Positions 23,306 to 36,075 of a DNA stretch of 36,175 bases are shown in pieces (position 1 is the first letter of the stretch; every line of letters begins with the position of its first letter). The notes beneath the pieces are model-generated. The model saw nothing but the letters and a program-made list of their open reading frames with translations, ran no database searches and had not been told where the DNA came from. The DNA is from Gammaproteobacteria bacterium (GTDB taxonomy: Bacteria; Pseudomonadota; Gammaproteobacteria; Xanthomonadales; Xanthomonadaceae): positions 1 to 36,175 of the forward strand of contig JANXRY010000007.1 in NCBI GenBank assembly GCA_025356635.1, written 5' to 3'. The translations under genes and the position numbers were made by a program.

Positions 23306-24538
23306 ATGGAAATCCGCCCGATTTTTTCCGCGCTTTTGCGCAACAAGACCGGCGCCGTGTTGATCGCCGCGCAAGTTGCGCTGAGCCTGGCGATTGTTGC
23401 CAACGCGCTGTACATCATTCGTGATCGTCTGGCCCTGGCGGCGCGCCCCAGCGGCGTTGCCGAGGAGGCCAGCCTGTTTCGGATAACGCTAGCGCCTTTG
23501 AAAAACCTCGACTCCGCCGAAGCCAAGCTCGACTTGCAGCAGCGCAACGCCGAGATCCTGCGGTCCGTTCCTGGCGTGGCCTCGATCGCCTGGACCAACC
23601 AGACACCTTTGTCGCAATCCGGCTGGAACATGGGACTCTCGCTCAGCCCAAAACAGACCGAGACGACCACGGATACGGCGCTATATTTCGGCCCGGATTC
23701 GATGGTCAAGACCTTTGGCCTGAAACTGATTGAAGGCCGCGATTTCAATGCCGGCGACGTCGAAACGATCGATCCTGAAAAAAGCCAGGACCTTGGCCGG
23801 GTTGCGATCATCACCCAAGCCTTGGCGATCAAACTGTTTCCTGGCGCTAGCGCCGTCGGCAAAACCCTGTACATCGGCATTGGTTCCGATGCCCAGCCCA
23901 TCCAGATTGCCGGCGTGGTCGAGCGCCTGCAGACGCCATGGGCAAGCGTCGGCGAGCGTGGCGAGCTCTCCACCATCCTTGCGGCGCGACGAATGGATAG
24001 TTATTCATTGTTCGCGGTACGAACCGAACCCGGCCAACGCGATCGGGTAATGAAGGACGCCGAAGCAGCGCTGCTCAAGGCCATCCCGGACCAGCTGGTG
24101 GTGAATAACCAGACCATGGACAAGGACCGCTTCGATCTCTATCGCGACGATCGCGCCGTGGCCTGGATGTTGATCGTCGTAACTGTCCTACTGCTCCTGG
24201 TCACCGCCAGCGGCATCGTCGGCATGGCCACGCTATGGGTGAATCAACGGCGTAAACAGATCGGCGTACGCCGCGCGCTCGGCGCCCGACGCATCGACGT
24301 GCTGTGCTACTTCGTCACCGAGAACGTGATGATTACCACTGGCGGCATCGTTGCCGGCCTGGTGTTCGCGGTCGCACTCAACCAGTTGCTGGTCAGCCAG
24401 TTGGAACTCGCCAAGCTGCCGATGGGCTACCTCGCGGCCGGGGCGGTCGTGCTTTGGCTACTCGGCGTACTGGCAGTCTACGGTCCAGCCTGGCGGGCGG
24501 CGAGCATTTCGCCGGCCATCGCCACGCGCAGCGCCTGA
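23306..24538 (+). CDS. ABC transporter permease 2 (MacB-type)
   Basis: The 410-residue protein has the same layout as the preceding permease: an N-terminal helix, a periplasmic core, and three C-terminal helices carrying KQIGVRRALGARRIDV. The two permeases differ greatly in sequence outside the FtsX part, so they probably form a heterodimer rather than being a recent duplication. The start follows the first permease stop by 10 nt with AAGGAG as ribosome-binding site. It belongs to the same sigma-54-controlled operon. Confidence 0.92.
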   Translation: MEIRPIFSALLRNKTGAVLIAAQVALSLAIVANALYIIRDRLALAARPSGVAEEASLFRITLAPLKNLDSAEAKLDLQQRNAEILRSVPGVASIAWTNQTPLSQSGWNMGLSLSPKQTETTTDTALYFGPDSMVKTFGLKLIEGRDFNAGDVETIDPEKSQDLGRVAIITQALAIKLFPGASAVGKTLYIGIGSDAQPIQIAGVVERLQTPWASVGERGELSTILAARRMDSYSLFAVRTEPGQRDRVMKDAEAALLKAIPDQLVVNNQTMDKDRFDLYRDDRAVAWMLIVVTVLLLLVTASGIVGMATLWVNQRRKQIGVRRALGARRIDVLCYFVTENVMITTGGIVAGLVFAVALNQLLVSQLELAKLPMGYLAAGAVVLWLLGVLAVYGPAWRAASISPAIATRSA

Positions 24539-24553
24539 CGGTACGCTAGGGGG

Positions 24554-25909
24554 ATGCCGAACGCGTCTGCCGCCACGATCCTGATCATCGACGACAACCC
24601 CACCGTCGCGACTGCGCTGGAGGTGCTGTTTTCGTTGCACGAGATCGACACCTTGCGCGCGCTATCGCCCGAACAAGGCCTGGCGATTCTGGAACAGCAC
24701 GATGTCGATCTGGTCGTGCAGGACATGAACTTCGCCGCCGATACTACCTCTGGCGAAGAAGGCGTGGCCCTGTTTGGCGAAATCCGCAGGCGCCACCCGG
24801 ATCTACCGGTGATCTTGTTGACGGCATGGACACATCTCGATGCCGCCGTGGATCTGGTCAAGGCCGGTGCTGCAGATTACCTCGCTAAACCTTGGGACGA
24901 TCGCCGCCTGCTGGCGACCGTCGCCAACCTGATTGAACTCGGCCAAGCCAATCGCGAATTGCAAAAACGCGTGCAGCGCGAGCACCGGCAGCGGCGCGAA
25001 CTCGAAAACAACTACGATCTGCGCGGCGTCATCTGGAGCGATCCAGCCACCGAACGCGTGCTGAGCCTGGCCTGCCAGGTCGCGCGCAGCGAGGTGCCGG
25101 TGCTGATTTCGGGGCCCAACGGCGTCGGCAAGGAGCGCATCGCCGAGATTATCCAAGCCAATTCGGTGGTGAAAAACGGACCTTTCGTCACGCTCAATTG
25201 CGGCGCCCTGCCCTCGGAGCTGATCGAGGCCGAATTGTTTGGCGCCGACGTCGGCGCCTACACGGGAGCAAGCAAGGCACGCGAAGGAAAATTCGAAGCG
25301 GCCGATGGCGGTACGTTGTTCCTCGATGAAATCGGCAACCTGCCGTTAGCGGGGCAAATGAAGCTTCTGCGCGTGCTTGAAACCGGGCGCTTCGAGCGCC
25401 TGGGCTCGAACAAGGAACGGCAAGTCAAAGTGCGGGTGATCAGCGCCACCAATGCCGACCTGCCAGCGATGATCCGCACCGGAACGTTTCGCGAGGATCT
25501 GTACTATCGCCTCAACGTGATCGAGTTGCGGCTGCCGCCGTTGGCCGAACGACCCGGCGACATCCTGCCGCTGGCGGTGCATTTTCTCGCCGCAGACAAG
25601 TCGCTCGGCGAAAGCGCGCGGGCGGCATTGCAACGACACCGCTGGCCAGGCAACGTGCGCGAACTCAAGAACGTGATGCAACGCGCGGCCTTGCTGGCGT
25701 CCAAATCGCGCATCGAAGCCAGCGATCTTGGCTTGCCCGCCATTGCTGCGGAAGTGCAGTCACCCTTGGACAACGAGCCGGATCGCGAGGCGATTGATCG
25801 AGCACTGTTGCGCGCCAACGGCGTGGTCGCGCAAGCCGCCACCGATCTTGGCTTGAGCCGGCAGGCCCTGTATCGACGCATGGAGCGGCTCGGCATCGCC
25901 CGGCCCTGA
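24554..25909 (+). CDS. NtrC-family sigma-54-dependent response regulator
   Basis: The 451-residue protein has three parts. The receiver domain (1-125) carries DD at 13-14, the phosphorylation site D57, T90 and K112. The AAA+ domain has Walker A GPNGVGKE (187-194), the sigma-54 contact loop GAYTGA (234-239, a natural variant of GAFTGA), Walker B GGTLFLDEI and FREDLYYRLNV. A Fis-type helix-turn-helix closes the protein (AATDLGLSRQALYRRMERLG). It would activate transcription from the -24/-12 promoter 4.7 kb upstream when phosphorylated. The histidine kinase gene follows 2 nt after its stop. Confidence 0.95.
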   Translation: MPNASAATILIIDDNPTVATALEVLFSLHEIDTLRALSPEQGLAILEQHDVDLVVQDMNFAADTTSGEEGVALFGEIRRRHPDLPVILLTAWTHLDAAVDLVKAGAADYLAKPWDDRRLLATVANLIELGQANRELQKRVQREHRQRRELENNYDLRGVIWSDPATERVLSLACQVARSEVPVLISGPNGVGKERIAEIIQANSVVKNGPFVTLNCGALPSELIEAELFGADVGAYTGASKAREGKFEAADGGTLFLDEIGNLPLAGQMKLLRVLETGRFERLGSNKERQVKVRVISATNADLPAMIRTGTFREDLYYRLNVIELRLPPLAERPGDILPLAVHFLAADKSLGESARAALQRHRWPGNVRELKNVMQRAALLASKSRIEASDLGLPAIAAEVQSPLDNEPDREAIDRALLRANGVVAQAATDLGLSRQALYRRMERLGIARP

Positions 25910-25911
25910 GC

Positions 25912-27234
25912 ATGCCACGACGTATTTCCCTAGCGGCACGCTATGCGTTCTGGATGTTCGCACTGGCCGTGTTCGCCATTGGCCTGACCCTGTTGCTGGA
26001 TCGCCTGCTCCCCGATAGCCCGTGGCTGGTCGCTGCAATCTGCCTGCTCGCCGCGTTGGTTTTTTCTTTATGGTTGGCGCGAACGCAACTGCGGCCGATG
26101 CTGTCGCTGTTCCGTGCGTTGTCCGGCTCGGTGATCAGCTATCGCGACGGCGATTATTCGTTCGGGCTGGCCTGGCCCGGCAACGACGAATTACGCGACC
26201 TGGTTTTTGCGCACAACGCACTCGGGGACGTACTGCGCGAACAACGCCTGGGTCTGGCGCAACGCGAGTTGCTGCTCGACACGATGGTGCAGAACACGCC
26301 GGTGGCGATGATGTTGGTGGCCGAATCCACACCCGACGACGGGCCGATCGTTTATGCCAATATCGCTGCCCGGAAACTGCTCAATGAGGGCCGCAAACTC
26401 GAAGGCCAGGCACTTTCAAGCGTGCTTGCGCAGTCGGCGGCGCCCTTGCGCGAGGCACTGGGCCGCGGCGGCGACGGGCTGTTCTCGGTTGGCGAAGACG
26501 ACTCCGAGGAAATTTACCACCTGGCGCGCCGTCGTTTCCGGCTCAATGGCCGCGCCCACGAATTGTTGCTGCTGCGGCAGATCACCGTCGAGCTGCGCCG
26601 GCAGGAAGTGCAGACCTGGAAGAAAGTCATCCGTGTCATCAGCCATGAGCTCAATAATTCGCTGGCACCGGTGGCCTCCCTGGCGCACTCTGGCGCGGAA
26701 TTGCTGCGTCGTGGGCAGCACGAAAAACTGCCGACAATATTCGCCACAATCGAAGAGCGCGCACGGCATCTGGAAGGCTTTATTCGTGGTTACGCGCATT
26801 TCGCCAAGCTGCCCTTGCCGCATACCGAACCGATCGACTGGAACGAATTCATCGCCCGCTTGCGCAACCAGGTGGTGTTCGACGTCGATGGCGGACTTCC
26901 CTCCGAGCCTGTGCGCTTCGATCGCGCGCAGATGGAACAAGCGCTGATCAATCTGCTCAAGAACGCGCACGAATCCGGTTCGCCGGCAGAGCATGTGCAG
27001 TTGCGGATTCGCCAGCATGCACCGCATGTGCGCATCGAAATCCTCGATCGCGGCGCCGGCATGGGCGAGGCCGTGCTGGCCAATGCGCTGGTGCCTTTCT
27101 ATTCGACCAAGCGCAACGGCACCGGCCTCGGGTTGGCGCTAGCACGCGAGATCGCCGAAGCGCACGGCGGCCGGATCAGCCTGGGCAACCGCGATGGCGG
27201 TGGCCTGATGGTGGCGATGGTCCTGCCGCAGTAG
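25912..27234 (+). CDS. sensor histidine kinase, NtrB/NtrY-like
   Basis: The 440-residue protein has two N-terminal hydrophobic segments (about 12-30 and 38-56) with almost no periplasmic loop, so it probably senses a signal in the membrane or cytoplasm. A PAS-like region lies at about 120-225. The phosphoacceptor is H245 in ISHELNNSLAPV, with N-box NLLKNAHESG, G1 DRGAGMG, F-box PFYSTK and G2 GTGLGLAL. Its partner is the NtrC-type regulator encoded just upstream. A weak hairpin with a T-run follows at 27295-27317. Confidence 0.93.
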   Translation: MPRRISLAARYAFWMFALAVFAIGLTLLLDRLLPDSPWLVAAICLLAALVFSLWLARTQLRPMLSLFRALSGSVISYRDGDYSFGLAWPGNDELRDLVFAHNALGDVLREQRLGLAQRELLLDTMVQNTPVAMMLVAESTPDDGPIVYANIAARKLLNEGRKLEGQALSSVLAQSAAPLREALGRGGDGLFSVGEDDSEEIYHLARRRFRLNGRAHELLLLRQITVELRRQEVQTWKKVIRVISHELNNSLAPVASLAHSGAELLRRGQHEKLPTIFATIEERARHLEGFIRGYAHFAKLPLPHTEPIDWNEFIARLRNQVVFDVDGGLPSEPVRFDRAQMEQALINLLKNAHESGSPAEHVQLRIRQHAPHVRIEILDRGAGMGEAVLANALVPFYSTKRNGTGLGLALAREIAEAHGGRISLGNRDGGGLMVAMVLPQ

Positions 27235-27243
27235 AGTAGCGCC

Positions 27244-27345
27244 ATGGACCTGTCCTACTACGCCCGACACGCCGCCGAGACACTGCGCACGGCCAAACCG
27301 ATCAGGGTGGTTTTTTTACCGGCCGTCGCCATCCCGTCACGCTGA
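27244..27345 (+). CDS. short open frame of 33 codons, doubtful
   Basis: The ATG lies 9 nt after the histidine kinase stop and encodes 33 residues beginning [20 protein letters not shown]. The frame runs into the 3' end of glmU on the other strand. It has no recognisable domain. It may be the truncated start of a lost gene, or noise. No good ribosome-binding site is present. Confidence 0.2.
   Translation: MDLSYYARHAAETLRTAKPIRVVFLPAVAIPSR
27295..27317 (+). terminator. weak intrinsic terminator after the two-component operon
   Basis: AAACC (27295-27299) can pair with GGTTT (27309-27313), and a run of seven T residues spans 27311-27317. The stem is only 5 bp, so efficiency would be low. The same bases encode the last codons of glmU on the opposite strand. 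Confidence 0.35.
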
Positions 27346-28672
27346 TTTGATGGCCGCGCGCGACGGTGAGCTGGCCCGGCGGTGCATCCTTGGTGATCAC
27401 CGAGCCGGCGCCGATGGTGGCGTCTTCACCGATAACCACGGGCGCCACCAGCGAAGAATTCGAACCAATGAAAACACGATCTTCAATCGTGGTGGTGAAT
27501 TTGTTCACGCCGTCGTAGTTGCAGGTGATGGTGCCGGCGCCGATGTTCACGCCGGTGCCGATCTCAGCATCGCCGAGGTAACTGAGGTGGTTGGCCTTCG
27601 AGCCGTCGCCGATCCGGGTTTTCTTGGTTTCGACGAAGTTGCCGACGTGCACGTGCCCGGAAAGAATGGTGTCGGGACGAAGACGCGCGAAGGGCCCGAT
27701 ACTGCAAGCATCGCCGGCAGCGACGCCATCGAGATCGCAATGCGCATGCACGATCGTATTCGCGCCGAGCACGACATTGCGTAGCCGGCAGAACGGGCCA
27801 ACGCGCACGCCGGCACCGAGTACGACACGGCCTTCGAGGATCACACCGACATCGATCTCGACATCCTGCCCGACGACGACGCTGCCGCGCTGGTCGAAGC
27901 GCGCCGGATCGGCGAAGCGCACGCCCTGCTCCGCCAACGTTCGGGCCATGCGTAGTTGGTAAGCGCGCTCGAGTTGCGCCAGCTGCCAGGCGTCGTTCGC
28001 GCCCTCCGTTTCGACGGAATCGGCGACCCGCACACAGGCCGCTGGCGTGAACTCGGCGGCAGCCAACGCGAAAATATCCGTCAGGTAGTACTCGCCTTGG
28101 GCGTTGCCGGTGCCGATCTTGCCGACCCAGCGGCGCAGCGCCATGGCGTCTGCAACGAGAATGCCGGTGTTGATCCAGCGAATTCGCAAGGCTTCGTCAT
28201 CGGCATCTTTCTGTTCGACGATGGCGGCGACGTGTCCGGTTTCGTCCAGCAGCAAGCGTCCGTAGCCGGTCGGGTCGTCGAGCACTGCCGCGAGTACCGC
28301 CAGTGGCGCGGATGCCTGCAACAAAGTGCGAAGCGTCTCGACTCGGATCAGCGGCACGTCGCCGTACAGCACCAACACGCGCGCGTCATCGGGAATGGTC
28401 GGCATCGCCTGCTGCACCGCGTGACCCGTGCCCAGTTGTCGCGCTTGTTCGGCCCAGTGCAGGTCGAGCTGGTCGGCGAACGCGGCGCGAACTTGATCGC
28501 CGCCATGGCCGTAAACGATATGGATGCCAGCGGCTTCGAGCGCGCGAGCAGCGTCGATAACATGGCCGAGCATCGGCCGGCCGGCGATCGGTTGCAGCAC
28601 TTTCGGCAGCGCCGATTTCATGCGCTTGCCTTCGCCAGCGGCGAGGATGATCACGTGCAGCGGCTGCGACAT
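27302..28672 (-). CDS. glmU: bifunctional GlmU (glucosamine-1-phosphate acetyltransferase / UDP-GlcNAc pyrophosphorylase)
   Basis: The protein is 456 residues, the same length as E. coli GlmU. The uridylyltransferase half begins with [17 protein letters not shown] and contains YGDVPLI; the C-terminal half is a left-handed beta-helix with hexapeptide repeats and the acetyltransferase region [25 protein letters not shown]. It makes UDP-GlcNAc from glucosamine-1-phosphate, acetyl-CoA and UTP, acting after GlmS and GlmM. It lies downstream of atpC behind a strong terminator, so it probably has its own promoter within 28673-28720. No clear -10 or -35 was settled on. Confidence 0.96.
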   Translation of the reverse strand: MSQPLHVIILAAGEGKRMKSALPKVLQPIAGRPMLGHVIDAARALEAAGIHIVYGHGGDQVRAAFADQLDLHWAEQARQLGTGHAVQQAMPTIPDDARVLVLYGDVPLIRVETLRTLLQASAPLAVLAAVLDDPTGYGRLLLDETGHVAAIVEQKDADDEALRIRWINTGILVADAMALRRWVGKIGTGNAQGEYYLTDIFALAAAEFTPAACVRVADSVETEGANDAWQLAQLERAYQLRMARTLAEQGVRFADPARFDQRGSVVVGQDVEIDVGVILEGRVVLGAGVRVGPFCRLRNVVLGANTIVHAHCDLDGVAAGDACSIGPFARLRPDTILSGHVHVGNFVETKKTRIGDGSKANHLSYLGDAEIGTGVNIGAGTITCNYDGVNKFTTTIEDRVFIGSNSSLVAPVVIGEDATIGAGSVITKDAPPGQLTVARGHQISVTGWRRPVKKPP

Positions 28673-28722
28673 AACGGAATCCTGTGCTCAGCGGCCAGTG
28701 TAGCGCGGGCAACGGCACAAAC

Positions 28723-28751
28723 AAAAACACCGGCGCATGGCCGGTGTTTTT
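28723..28751 (-). terminator. rho-independent terminator of the ATP synthase operon
   Basis: A perfect 12-bp stem (AAAAACACCGGC at 28723-28734 paired with GCCGGTGTTTTT at 28740-28751) encloses a 5-nt loop. On the minus strand it follows the atpC stop by 22 nt and ends in a T-rich arm. The symmetry means it could also act on the plus strand, where no gene is read through. Confidence 0.88.
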
Positions 28752-28773
28752 GCAGGTCGGCACTGCTGTTGGG

Positions 28774-29199
28774 TCAGTGCTTGAGGGTCTTGCGCAAGCG
28801 CTCCAGCGCCTGCAGCTGGACCAAACTCATGGCGAGGTGGCGCTCGGCCTCCTCCATGCTCATCTTCGGGTCTTTATTGGCCAGCACCCGCTCGGCCTCG
28901 GCCTTGGCCGCCAGCACCGCCGCTTCGTCGATGTCCTCGGTGCGCTTGGCCGTATCGGCCAGGATCGAGATGACCTGCGGTTGCACTTCCAGGATCCCGC
29001 CGGAGACGACCATGTCGAGCTTGTCACCATTGGCCAGGGTCAGCACCAGCTTGCCCGGCTTGAGCCGGGTGATCAGCGGGGCGTGGCGCGGCGCGATGCC
29101 GAGTTCGCCCATTTCGCCGGTGGCCACGACCATCACCACCTCGCCGTGGAAGATTTCTTCCTCGGCGCTGACGATGTCGCAGCGAATGGTGGTGGTCAT
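28774..29199 (-). CDS. atpC: F1 ATP synthase epsilon subunit
   Basis: The 141-residue protein matches AtpC: an N-terminal beta-sandwich ([37 protein letters not shown]) and a two-helix C-terminus rich in Ala, Glu and Lys (about 90-141). It is part of the central stalk and regulates ATPase activity. It starts 13 nt after the atpD stop with GAGGAAG as ribosome-binding site. It is the last gene of the operon. Confidence 0.97.
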   Translation of the reverse strand: MTTTIRCDIVSAEEEIFHGEVVMVVATGEMGELGIAPRHAPLITRLKPGKLVLTLANGDKLDMVVSGGILEVQPQVISILADTAKRTEDIDEAAVLAAKAEAERVLANKDPKMSMEEAERHLAMSLVQLQALERLRKTLKH

Positions 29200-29212
29200 G
29201 GTCGTTTCTTCC

Positions 29213-31520
<2,308 letters not shown>

Positions 31521-31565
31521 TTTTCTTCCTTAGAGGTCGCTGCTTACGCCGCTCCTATGTGTCGA

Positions 31566-33110
31566 TTACCAGGTGCCAGTGGTCTTGAACTCGGAAACCA
31601 TCGTCTTGAAGGTCGCTTCGATGTCCTTGTCCCAGGCGCCGGTGGCGACGATCTTGTGCATCAGTTCGCCGTAGCTGTTGGCCATGTGCGCGTGCAGGCC
31701 TTCTTCGAACGCCAGGATCTTGTTCATCGGCACATCGTCGAGGTAGCCCTCGTTGACGGCGTAGATGGACAGCGCCATCTGCGCGGTCGACATCGGCGCG
31801 TACTGCTTCTGCTTCATCAACTCGGTGACGCGCTGGCCGCGCTCGAGTTGCTTGCGGGTGGCTTCGTCGAGATCCGAGGCGAACTGTGCGAACGCAGCGA
31901 GCTCACGGTACTGGGCGAGCGCGATGCGCACGCCACCCGACAGCTTCTTCATGATGTTGGTCTGAGCGGCGCCACCGACGCGCGACACCGAGATGCCGGC
32001 GTTAACGGCCGGGCGAATGCCGGCGTTGAACAGATCGGTTTCCAGGAAGATCTGGCCATCGGTGATCGAGATCACGTTGGTTGGCACGAACGCCGAAACG
32101 TCGCCGGCCTGGGTTTCGATGATCGGCAGCGCGGTCAGCGAGCCGGTCTTGCCCTTGACGGCGCCATTGGTGAATTTTTCCACGTACTCTTCGTTGACGC
32201 GGGCCGCTCGTTCGAGCAAACGCGAATGCAAATAGAACACGTCGCCGGGGTAGGCTTCGCGGCCTGGCGGGCGACGCAGCAGCAGCGAGATCTGGCGGTA
32301 GGCCACGGCCTGCTTGGAAAGATCGTCGTAGATGATCAGCGCGTCTTCGCCGCGATCGCGGAAGTACTCGCCCATGGTGCAGCCGGAGTAGGCGCTGATG
32401 TACTGCATGGCGGCCGACTCGGAAGCGCCGGCGGCAACCACGATGGTGTGGCCGAGCGCGCCGTTGTCGGCGAGGCGACGGACGACGTTGGCGATGGTCG
32501 AGGCTTTCTGGCCGATCGCAACGTACACGCACTTAATGCCGGTGCCTTTCTGGTTGATGATTGCGTCGATGGCCATCGCGGTCTTGCCGGTCTGGCGGTC
32601 GCCGATGATCAGCTCGCGTTGACCGCGACCAATCGGGATCATCGCGTCGACCGACTTGTAGCCGGTCTGCACCGGCTGCGACACCGATTTGCGCCAGATC
32701 ACGCCCGGGGCAACTTTCTCCACCGGCTCGCTGAGCGCGGCGTTGATCGGGCCCTTGCCGTCGATCGGTTCACCCAGCCCGTTGACGACGCGGCCGAGCA
32801 ATTCCGGGCCGACTGGCACTTCGAGGATGCGGCCGGTGGTCTTGGCGACGTCGCCTTCGCGCAGGTGCTGGTAGTCACCGAGGACCACGGCGCCGACCGA
32901 GTCGCGCTCCAGGTTCAGGGCGAGCGCAAACGTGTTGTTCGGCAACTCGATCATTTCGCCCTGCATCGCATCGGCCAGGCCGTGGATGCGCACGATGCCG
33001 TCGGACACCGAAGTGACGGTGCCTTCGTTGCGCGCTTCGGCGGTCAGCTTGACCTTTTCGATGCGGCTCTTGATGAGTTCGCTGATTTCGGACGGATTGA
33101 GCGTCTGCAT
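31566..33110 (-). CDS. atpA: F1 ATP synthase alpha subunit
   Basis: The 514-residue protein has the standard length and shows [17 protein letters not shown] at the start, Walker [10 protein letters not shown], the [14 protein letters not shown] segment and the arginine-containing VSRVGGAAQ finger region. It binds nucleotide in the non-catalytic sites of the F1 hexamer. A CAGGA ribosome-binding region precedes the ATG. Confidence 0.98.
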   Translation of the reverse strand: MQTLNPSEISELIKSRIEKVKLTAEARNEGTVTSVSDGIVRIHGLADAMQGEMIELPNNTFALALNLERDSVGAVVLGDYQHLREGDVAKTTGRILEVPVGPELLGRVVNGLGEPIDGKGPINAALSEPVEKVAPGVIWRKSVSQPVQTGYKSVDAMIPIGRGQRELIIGDRQTGKTAMAIDAIINQKGTGIKCVYVAIGQKASTIANVVRRLADNGALGHTIVVAAGASESAAMQYISAYSGCTMGEYFRDRGEDALIIYDDLSKQAVAYRQISLLLRRPPGREAYPGDVFYLHSRLLERAARVNEEYVEKFTNGAVKGKTGSLTALPIIETQAGDVSAFVPTNVISITDGQIFLETDLFNAGIRPAVNAGISVSRVGGAAQTNIMKKLSGGVRIALAQYRELAAFAQFASDLDEATRKQLERGQRVTELMKQKQYAPMSTAQMALSIYAVNEGYLDDVPMNKILAFEEGLHAHMANSYGELMHKIVATGAWDKDIEATFKTMVSEFKTTGTW

Positions 33111-33143
33111 GGGGTTGTCCTGGAAGAAATGTTTACTTGCGAA

Positions 33144-33674
33144 TCAATTGGCCAGCGCCGCGCCGAGGCGTGCCAGCTTGGTGCGGATGGAACCGTCGAT
33201 CACCACGTCGCCGGCGTCGATCACCGCGCCGCCGATCAGGGCCGCGTCGATCGCGGTGCTGACTTCGACTTCGCGGCCGAAGCGCTTGCGCAGGGCATCG
33301 CGCAGCTTGGCCAGTTCGGCGGCATCGAGCACGCTCGCGGAAGTGATCGTGGCCTTGACGATGTGTTCATCTTCGGCCCGGTGGGCGTCGAACAATCCGG
33401 CGATCTCGGGCAACAGGGCCAGGCGACGATTTTCTGCAAGCACCGACAGGAACTGGGTGAACAGCGGGTCAATGTCGCCCGGGGCAACGAGGATCTCCGC
33501 CAATGCCTGCGCATCGAGCCGTGGATCGCCCAACACCGCCTGCACCAAAGGCTCACTGACGGCACGCGCCGAGAAGCCCAGCAAAGTGGACCACTGCGAC
33601 AAGCGGCCTTGTTCTCGCGCCAATGAAAAAACGGCGCGGGCATACGGACGGGCGAGGGTGAGAGTCTGGCTCAT
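33144..33674 (-). CDS. atpH: F1 ATP synthase delta subunit
   Basis: The 176-residue protein matches AtpH: an N-terminal six-helix domain (LARPYARAVFSLAREQGRL) that caps the alpha-beta hexamer and a C-terminal part (GAVIDAGDVVIDGSIRTKLARL) that binds the b-subunit stator. It starts 17 nt after the atpF stop. Confidence 0.96.
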   Translation of the reverse strand: MSQTLTLARPYARAVFSLAREQGRLSQWSTLLGFSARAVSEPLVQAVLGDPRLDAQALAEILVAPGDIDPLFTQFLSVLAENRRLALLPEIAGLFDAHRAEDEHIVKATITSASVLDAAELAKLRDALRKRFGREVEVSTAIDAALIGGAVIDAGDVVIDGSIRTKLARLGAALAN

Positions 33675-33691
33675 GGCGGGCGTCTCGCGGC

Positions 33692-34162
33692 TCAGATTTC
33701 AGCAGCGAGTTCGTCCAGCAGCGCCCGGTGGGCGTTGCCGTCGATCTCACGAAGGATCAGCTTCGAAGCGCCGGCAACCGCGAGCGACGACACCTGCTTG
33801 CGCAGATCTTCGCGGGCACGACTGGTGGCAGAGACGATTTCAGCCATCGCCGCCGCCTTCTGGCGATTGCCTTCCTCGATCGCCGCTTCCTTGGCTGCAT
33901 CGACGATCTGGTTACCGCGCACTTCGGCCTGGGCAATGATCTCGGAAGCCTTGCCACGCGCTTCACGCAGCACTTCGTTGACCTTCTCCTCGGCCTGGGC
34001 GAGGTCTTTCTTGCTGCGATCAGCGGCGGCGAGGCCTTCAGCGATCTTTTTCTGGCGGTCCTCGATGGCCGCCATCAATGGCGGCCAGATGAACTTCATC
34101 GTGACCCAGATGAGGATCCCGAAAACGATCATCTGGGCGATCAGGGTGGCATTAATGCTCAC
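33692..34162 (-). CDS. atpF: F0 ATP synthase b subunit
   Basis: The 156-residue protein has one N-terminal membrane helix ([20 protein letters not shown]) and a long charged coiled-coil (about 30-150), as in the E. coli b subunit (156 residues). It is the peripheral stator that joins AtpB to the delta subunit. Confidence 0.97.
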   Translation of the reverse strand: MSINATLIAQMIVFGILIWVTMKFIWPPLMAAIEDRQKKIAEGLAAADRSKKDLAQAEEKVNEVLREARGKASEIIAQAEVRGNQIVDAAKEAAIEEGNRQKAAAMAEIVSATSRAREDLRKQVSSLAVAGASKLILREIDGNAHRALLDELAAEI

Positions 34163-34194
34163 GGGTAAGCCCTTTCTGTAGCGTTATCGACGAA

Positions 34195-35538
<1,344 letters not shown>

Positions 35539-35934
35539 TCACTCGGGCCTGGCGAACGCCAGGACCACCCAATTCATTGCCAGGCAGGCAACACACGTCA
35601 GCATCAGTGCTGCGTAATGCTTGCCGAAGATCAGCGCACCGACGATGAACATCAACCCCGTCAGTAGCAACTTCCCCAGCTCCGCCCGGTACAACTCACC
35701 TAGCGCCTGCTTCGCATCCATGACATCGCGCCGCAATCGCATACGTACCGCGAAATACAACGTGGGCAATACCACCACCAGGCCGCCAAACAGCGCCGCC
35801 ATAGCAGCCCCACGCCCCGCCTTCGCTGCAGCTGCCACGACAGCAATTGCAGTCGTGGCTATCTGCGCTAAGGCGAGCGCTGCCGCCGGGGAAGCATTGC
35901 GCGACTCCAATGTTGCTCCCCCTGCCCGAGGCAT
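35539..35934 (-). CDS. atpI: ATP synthase subunit I
   Basis: This 131-residue protein has four hydrophobic segments and the weakly conserved features of AtpI (a membrane protein thought to help c-ring assembly or Mg2+ supply): GGLVVVLPTLYFAVRM and GALIFGKHYAALMLT. The ATG at 35934 is chosen because it lies 21 nt after the predicted transcription start. It is the first gene of the operon; assignment relies on position as much as on sequence. Confidence 0.8.
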   Translation of the reverse strand: MPRAGGATLESRNASPAAALALAQIATTAIAVVAAAAKAGRGAAMAALFGGLVVVLPTLYFAVRMRLRRDVMDAKQALGELYRAELGKLLLTGLMFIVGALIFGKHYAALMLTCVACLAMNWVVLAFARPE

Positions 35935-35961
35935 TAAAAAACCGCCCTGCCAAGCCTGAAA

Positions 35962-35991
35962 ATTATAGCAGGCGCCGCACAACCCGGACAA
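35962..35991 (-). promoter_or_regulatory. sigma-70 promoter of the atp operon
   Basis: On the minus strand TATAAT (complement of 35962-35967) is a perfect -10 hexamer, with TTGTCC (complement of 35986-35991) as -35 at 18 nt spacing. Transcription would start near 35955, leaving about 20 nt before the atpI ATG. Confidence 0.75.
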
Positions 35992-36034
35992 CCCGCCAGA
36001 CCCGTGAAACCGCTCACAAAGCCGGTTGCCGGCC

Positions 36035-36069
36035 AAAAAAGAACGCCGGATCGAAAGATCCGGCGTTCT
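36035..36069 (-). terminator. rho-independent terminator of the rRNA operon
   Basis: AGAACGCCGGATC (36040-36052) pairs with GATCCGGCGTTCT (36057-36069) around a GAAA tetraloop (TTTC on the transcript strand), followed by six T residues in the minus direction (complement of 36035-36040). It lies just after the 5S gene. Confidence 0.9.
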
Positions 36070-36075
36070 GGGTAA

